A stretch of DNA of 64,000 nucleotides from Dokdonella sp041395345 (GTDB taxonomy: Bacteria > Pseudomonadota > Gammaproteobacteria > Xanthomonadales > Rhodanobacteraceae): contig NZ_JAWLAR010000009.1 in the NCBI RefSeq assembly GCF_041395345.1, positions 1-64,000 of the forward strand, in the 5' to 3' direction. A program made the translations under genes and the position numbers. Every line of letters begins with the position of its first letter. Position 1 is the stretch's first letter. Of the stretch, positions 32,813-41,613 are shown piece after piece. Under the pieces are notes generated by a model. The model made no database searches and was not told the DNA's origin. It was given only the letters and a program-made list of their open reading frames with translations.

Positions 32813-35115
32813 CAGTCGACCTTCTTTGCCAGCACTGCCGTGGCGGGTACCGTGCCATCAGCTCTGGAGGCTGATTTCTCGCGGCGCGGCCTGATCCACA
32901 GGCGGGCGACAAACCAGCTGAACAACAAGGCACCGATAGCAAAGATGGTGTCTCCAGGAACTCGCATCCAGACTAGCAGATGGATGATCGGCTGGGTCAT
33001 GAACTCGGCGGATCGCGCAAACCAGTAGCCGTGTTCCAGAGCAGCCGAGAGTTGCAGCACCCCGAGCGGGAGCAGGGTCAGGATGGCCATCAGCGCGAGG
33101 CCGATGTTGAGTGACCAGAACGATGTGCGCAGCCATCCCTCGTTCCAGTACAGGTCGGGCTTCAATCCGCGCAGGCAGAACAGCATCAGTCCCAGGCCGA
33201 GCATGCCGTAGACGCCGAACAAGGCGGTATGCCCGTGCAGCGGGGTCAGGTTCAGACCCTGCATGTAGTAGAGCGCCAGCGGGGTGTTGATGAGAAATCC
33301 GAACAATCCGGCCCCGACCAGGTTCCAGAACGAAACCGCGAGGAAGAACATGATCGGCCAGCGGTAGCGCTGCATCCAGTCGGTGGATCGGCCATGCGAC
33401 CAGGTCTCGTAGGCTTCCATGCCGATCAGGGCCAGGGGCACCACTTCAAGCGCCGAGAACGACGCCCCGAGTGCGATCACGCCGACCGTGGTACCGGCGA
33501 AGTAGAGGTGATGGAAGGTGCCAAGCACGCCGCCCGCCATGAACACGAAGGTCGCGAACAACACATTGACGGTGGCCGTCTTTCCGCGCACCAGCCCGAG
33601 CTTGACGAACAGGAAGCTGATCACGGCGACTGCGAACACCTCGAAGAAACCTTCGACCCAGAGATGCACGACCCACCAGCGCCAGTACTCGACCATCGAT
33701 ATGTGCGTGTGCTCGCCCCACATCAGGCCGGCGCCATAGAACAGTGCGATGGCGATGGTCGAGAGGAACAACAGACCGACGATCGAGGACATCTCGTCCT
33801 TGCGCTTCAGCGCGGGCCAGAGTGCGCGACCGACCAGACCGAGCCAGAGCAGCAGGCCGACAAACAGGAAGATCTGCCAAAAGCGACCGAGATCGACATA
33901 TTCCCAACCCTGATGGCCAAACCAGAAATTGTTGGCCAAGCCCAGCTTCTGCATGACCGCGAACCACTGTCCGGCAAACGCACCGACTACGATGATCAGC
34001 AGACAGCACCAGAGAATATTGACGCCGAGTACCTGGTACTTCGGCTCGTGTCCGGACACGGCGGGACCGATATACAGACCGGTTGCCAGCCAGGCGGTGG
34101 CGATCCACAACACGGCCAGCATGGTGTGCCAGGAGCGCGTCAGCGAGTACGGCAGGATCTTCGAGATATCGAAGCCATAGAACTGCTGGCCTTCGACCTG
34201 ATAGTGCGCCGTGATCGCACCGAGCAGGATCTGCACCAGCACCAGGGCCAGCACCACCCAGAAGTATTTTGCCGTCGCGCGCATCGACGGAGTCACCGTG
34301 ATGCCTGCCAGCGGGTCCCTGGCCGGCGGCGTCAGATGCGGCTCCTTGCTGTGCCAGACCGCGTAGTGCCAGGCCAGCAAGCCGATGCCGGCGATCATGA
34401 AGAGCACGCTGAAAACCGTCCACATGAAGGATCCCGGTGTCGGCGAGTTGCCGATCAGGGGCTCGTAGGGCCAGTTGCTGGTGTAGGTAATCTTGCTGTC
34501 GGGTCGTTCGGTCGATGCCGCCCAGCTGGTCCAGAAAAAGAATCCGGCCAGTTTTTGCCGGTGTTCAAGGTCAGGGACGGTGTCGTTGCGCATGGCATAG
34601 CCTTCGCGCAGCTTCTGTGTAGCCGGATCGTTGCTGAACAGGCTTGCGTAATGCGCAGCTACGTTGGAGATGGCGAGCGCTCGATCCTCCGAGACGGTCA
34701 TCGTGTCGGTGTTCGGGTCGTAGCTGTTCGTGCGCATCTCGGCGCGCAGGCGCGCCTTCAGTGCGTCCTGTCGCGGCACATCCAGTTCATCGTACGCAGC
34801 GGCGTGATCGCGTCTTGCCCACATGTCGAGCAGGGCCATCGACTCGCGATGCAGCCAGTCGGCACTCCAGTCCGGGGCGACCAGAGCACCGTGCCCCCAG
34901 ATCGATCCGAGTTGCTGACCACCGAAGGACTGCCAGACCTGGCGTCCGGTTTCCAGATCGGCGCGGGTAAACAGGACCTGTCCGGACGCGGTCACGACAC
35001 GCTCGGGCATGGGTGGCGCACTGCGATGGATTTCGTTGCCCATCCAGAGCAGTACGGCAAAGGTCACACCCAGCAGAATGCCGAGCGCGATCCAGAGGCG
35101 GCGGGTAGTGGACAT
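32812..35115 (-). CDS. norZ: Quinol-dependent nitric oxide reductase (qNor)
   Basis: A 767-residue single-subunit enzyme that reduces 2 NO to N2O with quinol. The N-terminal part (about 1-240: helix, then a periplasmic domain with GRQVWQSFGGQQLGSIWGHG) is the NorC-like fusion without a heme c motif. The NorB-like core (about 280-745) holds the histidine ligands in SWHTMLAVLW, VVHLWVEGFFEVF, GTFHHLYFAG and LHGHTALFGVYG. ATG 35115 follows GGGGA; an upstream TTG would add five residues. A putative FNR/ANR/DNR box lies about 65 bp upstream. No norQ/norD genes are nearby, as usual for qNor used in NO detoxification. Confidence 0.94.
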   Translation of the reverse strand: MSTTRRLWIALGILLGVTFAVLLWMGNEIHRSAPPMPERVVTASGQVLFTRADLETGRQVWQSFGGQQLGSIWGHGALVAPDWSADWLHRESMALLDMWARRDHAAAYDELDVPRQDALKARLRAEMRTNSYDPNTDTMTVSEDRALAISNVAAHYASLFSNDPATQKLREGYAMRNDTVPDLEHRQKLAGFFFWTSWAASTERPDSKITYTSNWPYEPLIGNSPTPGSFMWTVFSVLFMIAGIGLLAWHYAVWHSKEPHLTPPARDPLAGITVTPSMRATAKYFWVVLALVLVQILLGAITAHYQVEGQQFYGFDISKILPYSLTRSWHTMLAVLWIATAWLATGLYIGPAVSGHEPKYQVLGVNILWCCLLIIVVGAFAGQWFAVMQKLGLANNFWFGHQGWEYVDLGRFWQIFLFVGLLLWLGLVGRALWPALKRKDEMSSIVGLLFLSTIAIALFYGAGLMWGEHTHISMVEYWRWWVVHLWVEGFFEVFAVAVISFLFVKLGLVRGKTATVNVLFATFVFMAGGVLGTFHHLYFAGTTVGVIALGASFSALEVVPLALIGMEAYETWSHGRSTDWMQRYRWPIMFFLAVSFWNLVGAGLFGFLINTPLALYYMQGLNLTPLHGHTALFGVYGMLGLGLMLFCLRGLKPDLYWNEGWLRTSFWSLNIGLALMAILTLLPLGVLQLSAALEHGYWFARSAEFMTQPIIHLLVWMRVPGDTIFAIGALLFSWFVARLWIRPRREKSASRADGTVPATAVLAKKVD

Positions 35116-35173
35116 GACGCAATTCCCCAATCAGGAAGATGTCCAATTGTCATGCCACTCCGGAAATCCGGCC

Positions 35174-35187
35174 ATGATCTGGATCAA
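35174..35187. promoter_or_regulatory. Putative FNR/ANR/DNR box upstream of the NO reductase
   Basis: Read on the minus strand, TTGAT-CCAG-ATCAT differs from the consensus TTGAT-N4-ATCAA at one base. It lies in the 147-bp gap between the FNR-type regulator gene and norZ, with its centre about 65 bp from the norZ ATG. Confidence 0.65.
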
Positions 35188-35262
35188 GCCAACGCGCACC
35201 TGCGAGGTGGCAGCGGCGTCATGACTTGCCGAGTGGTTTTCCGGCAATGGCCACGGGCGGGA

Positions 35263-36021
35263 TCAGCCGTGCAGGATGCAACGCGCCATTTTTCTCAGCT
35301 GAGGGGAGTCCAGCAATTCGACGTCACGCTCTTCAACCTTGATCAGGCCCTGATCCTGAAAGCGTCGAAGCACGCGACTCACGGTCTCGGCGGCCAGGCG
35401 CAAATGGTTGGCGATGTCGCCACGCGCCATGCTCAATCGAAAGCGGGTCGCCGAGAATCCGCGCGCCGCATAGCGATCGGCCAGCAGGATCAGAAAGGCG
35501 GCCATTCGTTCATTCGCGCTGTAGTCGCTGGCGAGCAAGGCAGCCTTGCCGATATCAGCGCTGAGAAGGCGAAACAGCTGCTGCTGTATGCCCGGCAAGC
35601 GTGTCGCGAGCATCGCCAGCGCAGGGAATGAAAATCGACACAAGTAGACCGTATCGAGCGCAATGGCATCGCAGGGATAGCGGGCCGGATGGATTGCGTT
35701 GAGCCCGACCATCTCACCAGGCAGATGGAAACCCAGCACCTGCTCCCTGCCCTCCTCATCGACCGTGCAGGTTTTCACGGTGCCCGCCCGCACCGCGAAG
35801 ATTGACTCGAACGGCTCGCTCACGCGAAAAATGCTGTCGCCGGCACGGTACGGCCCGACGTGCTCGACCAGGCAATGCAAATCCTTCAGCGCCGGCTTGT
35901 CGAATCCACCGGGCAGGCACACTTCTCCGAATGCGCAGGTCGAGCAGAAATTCAGCTCGTCGCCATCGCCGGCTTCAGGATCAAACGCAGGCAGGCGTCC
36001 TGTTGGTCGGGTACTGCTCAT
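35263..36021 (-). CDS. anr: FNR/ANR-type oxygen-sensing transcriptional regulator
   Basis: A 252-residue Crp/Fnr-family activator. Cysteines C26, C29 and C35 (CSTCAFGEVC) plus C128 (TVYLCRF) correspond to the four [4Fe-4S] ligands of E. coli FNR. The cyclic-nucleotide-like barrel spans about 45-150, including EEGREQVLGFHLPGEMVGL. In the recognition helix, NHLRLAAETVSRVLRRF retains the E-x-x-S-R residues that read TTGAT half sites. DNR-type NO sensors lack the cysteines, so this is the oxygen sensor. Start at ATG 36021 (GGTGA close upstream) is uncertain; ATG 36042 would add seven residues. It lies upstream of norZ on the same strand. Confidence 0.92.
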   Translation of the reverse strand: MSSTRPTGRLPAFDPEAGDGDELNFCSTCAFGEVCLPGGFDKPALKDLHCLVEHVGPYRAGDSIFRVSEPFESIFAVRAGTVKTCTVDEEGREQVLGFHLPGEMVGLNAIHPARYPCDAIALDTVYLCRFSFPALAMLATRLPGIQQQLFRLLSADIGKAALLASDYSANERMAAFLILLADRYAARGFSATRFRLSMARGDIANHLRLAAETVSRVLRRFQDQGLIKVEERDVELLDSPQLRKMARCILHG

Positions 36022-36447
36022 GGTCACCGGCACATTCCCCATTATCAGCGATGCGGCAGATCGCCCCACCCCAGGGATGTCCGGGATGCAGGCAAGCGGA
36101 ATCATACGCAGGTGGTCATGCTTGCGTGAAATCCATTCGAACCCGGGCCAGCGGATTGCGCGGAGATTGCGGATGGAAGCTGCCCGGTTTGGGCTGGAGC
36201 ACCGGAAAGTGCTGGATGGAGGAGACTTCCGAAAATCTCCGTGAAAATGCCCGGCAGGCAATGAACCATGCCCGACAACGATCGCAAGGGAATGCGAGAG
36301 CCGACTGAACGGAGTGCCTGCGCGAAAACTCGCGTTCGGAAATCCTGCTCAAAAGATGTCGAATCGAAACAGGATTGATTCGCGTCAAGACATCGTTCGC
36401 GGGTCAAGCAGTAGAATCCCGTCATCGTTTTCGCCCAGGAGAATCTC
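36022..36447. other. Divergent upstream region between anr and the HiPIP gene
   Basis: About 425 bp without a credible gene. It holds an FNR-like site at 36375-36388 on the HiPIP side. I saw no comparable site close to the anr start, so autoregulation is not supported. Confidence 0.5.
36375..36388. promoter_or_regulatory. Putative FNR/ANR box upstream of the HiPIP gene
   Basis: TTGAT-TCGC-GTCAA, one mismatch from consensus, centred about 66 bp before the HiPIP ATG. The distance is similar to those at sqr and norZ. Confidence 0.58.
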
Positions 36448-36765
36448 ATGAACGCACCCGACAAGAACCGCCGTCGCTTTCTCGTTTCCAGTGCCGTTGC
36501 CCTCGGCAGTCTGCCGCTGATTGGACAGGCGCTGCGTCAGCCAGCCCACGCCGCCGACCTGCCGCCCCTGCCCGAATCGAATGCGCAGGCAGCCGCGCTG
36601 AAATATACGACCGATGCGAGCAAGGCCACCGCACCGAACTACAAGGCCGGAAGCGATTGCGCAAACTGCCAGTTCTTCCACCCCGACACGAAGGGCTGCA
36701 CGCTGTTCGCCGGCTTCTCGGTGGAACCGAAGGGATGGTGTTCGGCCTGGGCTGCGAAAGCCTGA
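36448..36765 (+). CDS. High-potential iron-sulfur protein (HiPIP)
   Basis: A 105-residue periplasmic electron carrier. A twin-arginine signal (RRRFLVSSAVALG, residues 8-20, cleaved near AHA-AD) fits export with a folded cluster. The four [4Fe-4S] ligands are C71, C74, C84 and C98 in CANCQFF, GCTLF and GWCSAW. HiPIPs shuttle electrons from the bc1 complex to terminal oxidases or to reductases. It has its own terminator and a putative FNR/ANR box, suggesting use at low oxygen. Confidence 0.93.
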   Translation: MNAPDKNRRRFLVSSAVALGSLPLIGQALRQPAHAADLPPLPESNAQAAALKYTTDASKATAPNYKAGSDCANCQFFHPDTKGCTLFAGFSVEPKGWCSAWAAKA

Positions 36766-36793
36766 GTCCTCGTATCCACTAATGCTCACGGCA

Positions 36794-36820
36794 ACGGCCC
36801 GCCTGATCGCGGGCCGTTTT
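36794..36820 (+). terminator. Rho-independent terminator of the HiPIP gene
   Basis: A 9-bp stem (ACGGCCCGC / GCGGGCCGT) with a six-base loop followed by TTTT, 28 bp after the stop codon. Confidence 0.9.
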
Positions 36821-36829
36821 CATGGGTGA

Positions 36830-38560
36830 TCACGGCGCAGCGCAGATGCTTCCCAGCCTGGCCAGTTCGATGGCAGGCTTTGCGAAGTTGATCGAGGACA
36901 ATTCGCCGTCATCGGCAACGCTGTACCAGATGGCGCCGTTCGGCAGCAGGACGACGAGGATGCCACCGAAGCCCGACATGAAGGGCACCCAGGTCGGCTG
37001 GTCGCAACCCAGTTCCTCTTGCAGGTCGCGCGCCCAGAATCCGTGCTGGTAGCGGAATTTTGCAAGATGGGCGGCTTGTAGTCCGCGGTGCTGCGGGTCG
37101 CGTTGCATGGCCTGGTCGAGCAGCGTGTCATCGAGCAGGGGTGTGCCGTCGATGCGACCATGGTCAGGGCCGAGGAATTGGCCGATTTTCGCGATGTCGT
37201 CGGCATGCAGAAACAGGCCCCATCCGAAGAATGGCTGCGCATCGACATCGTAGGTGCGGCGTGTCGTGCGCGCAGTCGGGCTTAGCTGCAGTGGTGCGTA
37301 GATGTCGGCCTCGACGACATCGCGAAAGATGTCGCTGGCGGGCTCGCCAGTTTGCTGCCTGAGCACGTTGGCTAGCGCCACGCCGAGCAGATACGTATCC
37401 GGCGTGTGGTAGACCCATTGGCTACCGGGCTCGCTGGCGCGAGGGTAGGCTTCGCAACTGAAGGCGAGTTTGTGCGCGTAGCGGGTTGCATCAAAGAACG
37501 GGACAATCCTGGCCGCGTCTTCGTCGGCCATGTAGGCCGATGAATCGTAGTGACCCGTGCTCATGTCGAGCAGATCCAGCAGCTCGACGTCCTTCCAGGC
37601 CTCGGTACGGCAACCGCTCGCCGGCACATGGGGACTCATCGGCTTTTTCGCTGTACCCGGGAAACGCTTCTCCATGCGCATCAGGGCTACACCGGCAACC
37701 ATCGACTTGGCTACGGAATAAGACGGCACCACGAGTTCGTCGCAATACGGATAGTTACCGTGGCGCGTCGAGCAACTCGACACATAGTGCGTGCCCTCGA
37801 ACACCACCCCATGACGCGTGCGCGCCTTGTCAGCTGCAGTGATGAGGTTCGGCACAATGATGCCGGGGTAATCGGTGGCAAGTTCGGACAAGGGTTTCGT
37901 CGGCAGGCGCGCGGCGACCTCGCGTCGGTAGGCCTCGACCAGGGCATCGGCGTTGGCGACGGGTTGCGGCGTGTAGCGTGCCTCGAGCCAGCCCCACATG
38001 TCGCGCTGCAGGTAGAGGCAGGTTTCGCTGCCGATCTGCATCGCGGCGCGCTTGAGCACGTGGGTATCGCCGAACAGGATCATCAGCACGCCGTTGTGCG
38101 TGCAGTTGGCGTTCTTCTGGGTCAGCGCGAACGGGATCGCCGCGCGCGTGTAGCCGTGGTCGCCCGGTTCGTCCCAGACGCGCCCGGGTTCGAGGATCAC
38201 TTCCCACCAGGCATGCGAACTGCGGATCGGGCCGCGCTGTTGCGGAATCAGCACGTCGCCGTGCTGGACAAAGGCGTAGTCGAAATCCGCGGGCCAGGTT
38301 TTCGATACGGCGATATCGGCGGCGTCGAGATAGTCGCGGTTGGCGATGAGGGTGCGCGTCGAAGGCTTTCCGCTGATCTGCAGGCGCCCTTCGAAGCGGT
38401 GCGTGGGCGGTTTGGCATCGGCCGGCGGGGCATAGGCCGTGAAGTCGACGTTGCTCCGGTAGGTGCCCGAGGTCATCGTTTCGAATTCCAGCGCTTCGCG
38501 AGCCTGCGCGGGCGTTGCGAACGAGACGAGGAGTAGCAGGGAAAGGATGGGTCTGTTCAT
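36830..38560 (-). CDS. Secreted serine beta-lactamase-family hydrolase
   Basis: A 576-residue exported protein with a signal peptide (about 1-20, ATPAQA). The C-terminal half (about 250-570) is a class C beta-lactamase / penicillin-binding fold: the nucleophile motif is SYSVAKSMV (SxxK, about residue 277), later YHTPDTYLLG (about 383) supplies the YxN-like tyrosine. The N-terminal 230 residues are an additional beta-rich domain without a match I recognise. Six cysteines suggest disulfides. Such proteins are esterases or D-amino peptidases more often than true beta-lactamases. Its 5' end is duplicated immediately upstream. Confidence 0.8.
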   Translation of the reverse strand: MNRPILSLLLLVSFATPAQAREALEFETMTSGTYRSNVDFTAYAPPADAKPPTHRFEGRLQISGKPSTRTLIANRDYLDAADIAVSKTWPADFDYAFVQHGDVLIPQQRGPIRSSHAWWEVILEPGRVWDEPGDHGYTRAAIPFALTQKNANCTHNGVLMILFGDTHVLKRAAMQIGSETCLYLQRDMWGWLEARYTPQPVANADALVEAYRREVAARLPTKPLSELATDYPGIIVPNLITAADKARTRHGVVFEGTHYVSSCSTRHGNYPYCDELVVPSYSVAKSMVAGVALMRMEKRFPGTAKKPMSPHVPASGCRTEAWKDVELLDLLDMSTGHYDSSAYMADEDAARIVPFFDATRYAHKLAFSCEAYPRASEPGSQWVYHTPDTYLLGVALANVLRQQTGEPASDIFRDVVEADIYAPLQLSPTARTTRRTYDVDAQPFFGWGLFLHADDIAKIGQFLGPDHGRIDGTPLLDDTLLDQAMQRDPQHRGLQAAHLAKFRYQHGFWARDLQEELGCDQPTWVPFMSGFGGILVVLLPNGAIWYSVADDGELSSINFAKPAIELARLGSICAAP

Positions 38561-38863
38561 GTCAGCGCGCTTTTGAAAGAAACTTCGCGGACAGGTGGTG
38601 GGGGTGGCGCGGGGTGCGTACCCTCACCCCGGCCCTCTCCCGGGGGGAGAGGGGGCAGAGCGGTCGGGTACGCGCCCGAGGTCATCGTTTCGAAATCCAG
38701 CGCTTCGCGAGCCTGCGCGGGCGTTGCCAACGAGACCAGGAGTAGCAGGGAAAGGATGGGTCTATTCATGTCAGTGCGCTTTTGAAAGAAACTTCGCGGA
38801 CAGGAGGGGGGGTGGCGCGGGGGGGGCGTACCCTCTCCCCGGCCCACTCCCGGGGGGAGAGGG
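38465..38863. repeat. Tandem direct duplication (two about 190-bp copies) with GC-rich palindromes
   Basis: Copy 1 spans about 38465-38653 and copy 2 about 38674-38863, offset 209-210 bp and roughly 90 percent identical by eye. Each contains the first 30-odd codons of the serine hydrolase gene, its upstream leader and a palindrome of the CCCTCTCCC-GGGAGAGGG type (38633-38653; 38843-38863, the latter with one mismatch). That palindrome belongs to the dispersed intergenic repeats of Xanthomonad-like genomes. Confidence 0.85.
38557..38769 (-). pseudogene. Duplicated 5' fragment of the serine hydrolase gene (70-codon leader ORF)
   Basis: Starting at ATG 38769 this frame repeats the first 30-odd residues of the hydrolase (MNRPILSLLLLVSLATPAQA, then REALDFETMTSG) with a few substitutions, then runs into the intergenic repeat as Pro/Gly-rich sequence and stops. 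Its TGA overlaps the true hydrolase ATG (ATGA). The 209-bp shift is not a multiple of three, so it is not fused. It could be translated as a short leader or be simply a relic of the duplication. Confidence 0.75.
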
Positions 38864-38935
38864 CGCAAAAAGGCAGACCCGCCATGGTGTGCTTTCACTC
38901 TTCTGCGGCGGTTCGCTGACTGGGCCATCGTCATC

Positions 38936-40420
38936 TCAGATGCCGCCGATGCCGATGTACTTGAGTTCCGTGTAGTCGTTCAGGCCATACTTCGAACCTT
39001 CGCGACCGGTGCCGGACTGCTTGACTCCACCAAAGGGGGCGAGCTCGGTCGAGATGATTCCGGTGTTGATGCCGACGATGCCGCATTCGAGCGCCTCGGC
39101 CACGCGCCAGCTGCGGGCCAGGTCGCGCGTGTAGAAATAGCCGGCCAGACCGAACTCGGTGTTGTTGGCCATCGCAATGACTTCTTCTTCGCTCCCGAAG
39201 CGGAACAGCGGGGCCACCGGGCCGAAAGTTTCCTCGCTCGCGATCAGCATGGAGGCATCGACATCGGCGAGCAGGGTAGGCTCGTAGAAGGTTCCGCCCA
39301 GAGCATGGCGCCGACCGCCGCTGAGGACCTTCGCACCCTTGGCCACCGCATCGGCGACATGCTCCTCGACCTTGGCCAATGCGTTGCTGTCGATCAGCGG
39401 TCCCTGGTCGGTCTGGCCCTGCAAACCGTTGCCAACGCGCAGTTCCTTCACGGCCTCGGCGAGCCGGGCGGCAAAGGCATCGTAGATACCGTCCTGTACG
39501 AACAGGCGATTCGCGCAGACGCAGGTCTGGCCGGTATTGCGGTACTTGCTGGCGATGGCACCTTCAACGGCGGCATCCAGGTCGGCATCGTCGAACACGA
39601 TGAACGGCGCATTGCCGCCGAGCTCCAGCGAGACCCGTTTCATGCCCTCGGCGCACTGCACCATCAGCTTCTTGCCGACTCCGGTCGAACCGGTGAAGCT
39701 GAGTTTGCGCACGGCGGCATGCGAAGTCATGGCGCCGCCAATCGCCGAAGAGCGGCTACCGGTAACGATATTCAGCACGCCCGGTGGCAGGCCCGCACGT
39801 TCGGCGATCACTCCATAGGCTAGAGCCGAATACGGAGTTTGCAGGGCCGGCTTGCAGACCACGGTGCAACCCGCGGCGAGTGCCGGGCCGATCTTGCGCG
39901 CAAGCATGGCCGAAGGAAAGTTCCACGGCGTGATCATGGCGACCACGCCAACCGGCTGGCGCAGCACCATGATGCGCTTGTCGGGCGCGTGCCCCGGTAT
40001 GACGTCGCCATACATGCGCTTGGCTTCCTCGCCAAACCATTCGAGAAAGCTTGCCGCGTACACAATCTCCCCGCGGGCTTCGGCCAGCGGCTTGCCTTGC
40101 TCGGCAGTCAGGATGCGGGCGAGATCCTCCTGGTGCGTGAGCATCAGCTCGTACATCCGGCGCAGGACCTGGCCCCGCTCCTTCGCCGTCTTCTTCGCCC
40201 ACGCAGGAAACGCCGCGCTTGCGGCAGCAATCGCTTCACTGGTTTCGTCCGCGCCGAAATCGGGCACGGTGCCGAGCAATTCGCCATTGGCGGGATTGCC
40301 GACTTCGCAACGTGCCTCGTTCACGGCCCCACGCCATTCGCCGGCGATCAGGCATTGCGTGCGCAGCAGTCCCGGATCGGAAAGCCCGAGATTGGCGCAT
40401 GGATTGTTTTCGGAGGTCAC
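38936..40420 (-). CDS. gabD: NAD(P)-dependent succinate-semialdehyde dehydrogenase
   Basis: A 494-residue aldehyde dehydrogenase that oxidises succinic semialdehyde to succinate, the last step of GABA breakdown. Key residues: TPWNFPSAMLARKIGPALAA (about 167-186), the general base in SLELGGNAPF (about 265) and the nucleophile in NTGQTCVCANR (about 297), with the second cysteine two residues on that is typical of GabD. The GTG start overlaps the MFS stop by 4 bases (GTGA). GabT is at 48609-49892. Confidence 0.88.
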   Translation of the reverse strand: MTSENNPCANLGLSDPGLLRTQCLIAGEWRGAVNEARCEVGNPANGELLGTVPDFGADETSEAIAAASAAFPAWAKKTAKERGQVLRRMYELMLTHQEDLARILTAEQGKPLAEARGEIVYAASFLEWFGEEAKRMYGDVIPGHAPDKRIMVLRQPVGVVAMITPWNFPSAMLARKIGPALAAGCTVVCKPALQTPYSALAYGVIAERAGLPPGVLNIVTGSRSSAIGGAMTSHAAVRKLSFTGSTGVGKKLMVQCAEGMKRVSLELGGNAPFIVFDDADLDAAVEGAIASKYRNTGQTCVCANRLFVQDGIYDAFAARLAEAVKELRVGNGLQGQTDQGPLIDSNALAKVEEHVADAVAKGAKVLSGGRRHALGGTFYEPTLLADVDASMLIASEETFGPVAPLFRFGSEEEVIAMANNTEFGLAGYFYTRDLARSWRVAEALECGIVGINTGIISTELAPFGGVKQSGTGREGSKYGLNDYTELKYIGIGGI

Positions 40421-41613
40421 GCAACTTTCTCCAGCTGATCAACTTGTATGGTTGCGAAGACGGCTGCAATCGAGGAAAGCGCCAGGACCAGAATGCCGAA
40501 CCCGATCAACAGGTCGAAGTTGCCATCACCCAACAGCAAACCACCCGCGAGCGGCCCCGTGGCCAGGCCGCACTTCGAGACGAAGCCGCCCAGGGTGGCC
40601 AGTCTTCCACTGAGGTCCAGTCGCGAAACCATGCCGAACAGATAGGGCACGACGAACGACCAGGTGATCGCCGTTCCAACATTGGCGATCAGGAAGACCC
40701 AGTTGTACTCGCTCCAGAAGAAACCTGCGGTGCCGGCCAGGGTCAGCAGGAATGCAGCGATCAACGGACGCATGCGGCCAAAGCGCGTACCCATGAAGAT
40801 GACCAGCCCGGCGCCGGCAGCGCCAATCCAGGTGGCCCAGCCCAGGGCCTGGCCGATGAAGTCGCGCGACAGCGCGGCACTTTCACCGAGACGGATGATG
40901 AAGGCGGCCAGTGACATGTTTCCGGCCTGGAACAGGAACAGCGCAAGCAAGGCGAGGACGACGGTCAGTTTTCGATAGCTGGCCGGAATCGCCGCCAGCT
41001 CTGCCTTGCTGCGGTTCTTGCCGAGATTTTCCGGGATCGCCAGCATCGAGAGCAGTGCCAGCGCGGTCAAGCCGGCCAGCACATAGAACAGAATCTGCGT
41101 GCCGTAAGTCGGCACCAGCAGCGGCAGGAACATCACGCCGAGCCCGCCGAGTCCGAACTGCAGCACGAGCAGCATGCCAAAGGCACGATCCGGGGAGTTC
41201 AGGCGCGCCATCACCGAATAGACGATGCCGACCGACATGCCACCGATGAATCCGTGTCCTGCACGCACGATAGTCAGCAAGAGCGGATCGCCGATCAGCA
41301 CCGAGCCCAGATCGATCGCCATCAGTAACGCGAACAGGATGCCGAGCGCAGGTTTCCACTCGACACGGCGCACGATAAACACGGCGGTCAGGCTGCCGAT
41401 GCTCGCACCGTAGATATTGGCCGAACCGACCATGCCGGCCTCGGCATTGCTGAAGCCAAGCCCGGTGATCAGACCATCGACGATCGCCGACATGATGTTG
41501 ATGTAGAAGAATCCTGCCGTCGCCAGCAAGGCAAACAACAGGTACAGCCAGAGACTGTCGGAGAGTTTCGTTGCGTCCGCGGGCGCCATCGATTCAGCTG
41601 CTGCTTCGCTCAC
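40417..41613 (-). CDS. Major facilitator superfamily transporter
   Basis: A 398-residue twelve-helix permease. The loop 2-3 region reads VFIVRRVEWKPALG, a weakened form of the MFS motif, and IVRAGHGFIGGMSVGIVYSVMARLNSPDRAFG (in part, about 115-145) holds the helix 4-5 signature. Likely substrates are carboxylates, amino acids or GABA, judged only from linkage with gabD. GTG start and GTGA overlap with the sulfotransferase gene. Confidence 0.83.
   Translation of the reverse strand: MSEAAAESMAPADATKLSDSLWLYLLFALLATAGFFYINIMSAIVDGLITGLGFSNAEAGMVGSANIYGASIGSLTAVFIVRRVEWKPALGILFALLMAIDLGSVLIGDPLLLTIVRAGHGFIGGMSVGIVYSVMARLNSPDRAFGMLLVLQFGLGGLGVMFLPLLVPTYGTQILFYVLAGLTALALLSMLAIPENLGKNRSKAELAAIPASYRKLTVVLALLALFLFQAGNMSLAAFIIRLGESAALSRDFIGQALGWATWIGAAGAGLVIFMGTRFGRMRPLIAAFLLTLAGTAGFFWSEYNWVFLIANVGTAITWSFVVPYLFGMVSRLDLSGRLATLGGFVSKCGLATGPLAGGLLLGDGNFDLLIGFGILVLALSSIAAVFATIQVDQLEKVA

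Noticed and set aside
33229..35631. An 800-codon open frame on the plus strand opposite the NO reductase.
   Set aside because: It mirrors a GC-rich real gene with recognisable NorZ residues; the antisense product is rich in Gln, Arg and His and resembles no protein. Similar long shadow frames lie opposite the RND pump (11024-13426) and the GabR-like gene (46281-48530).
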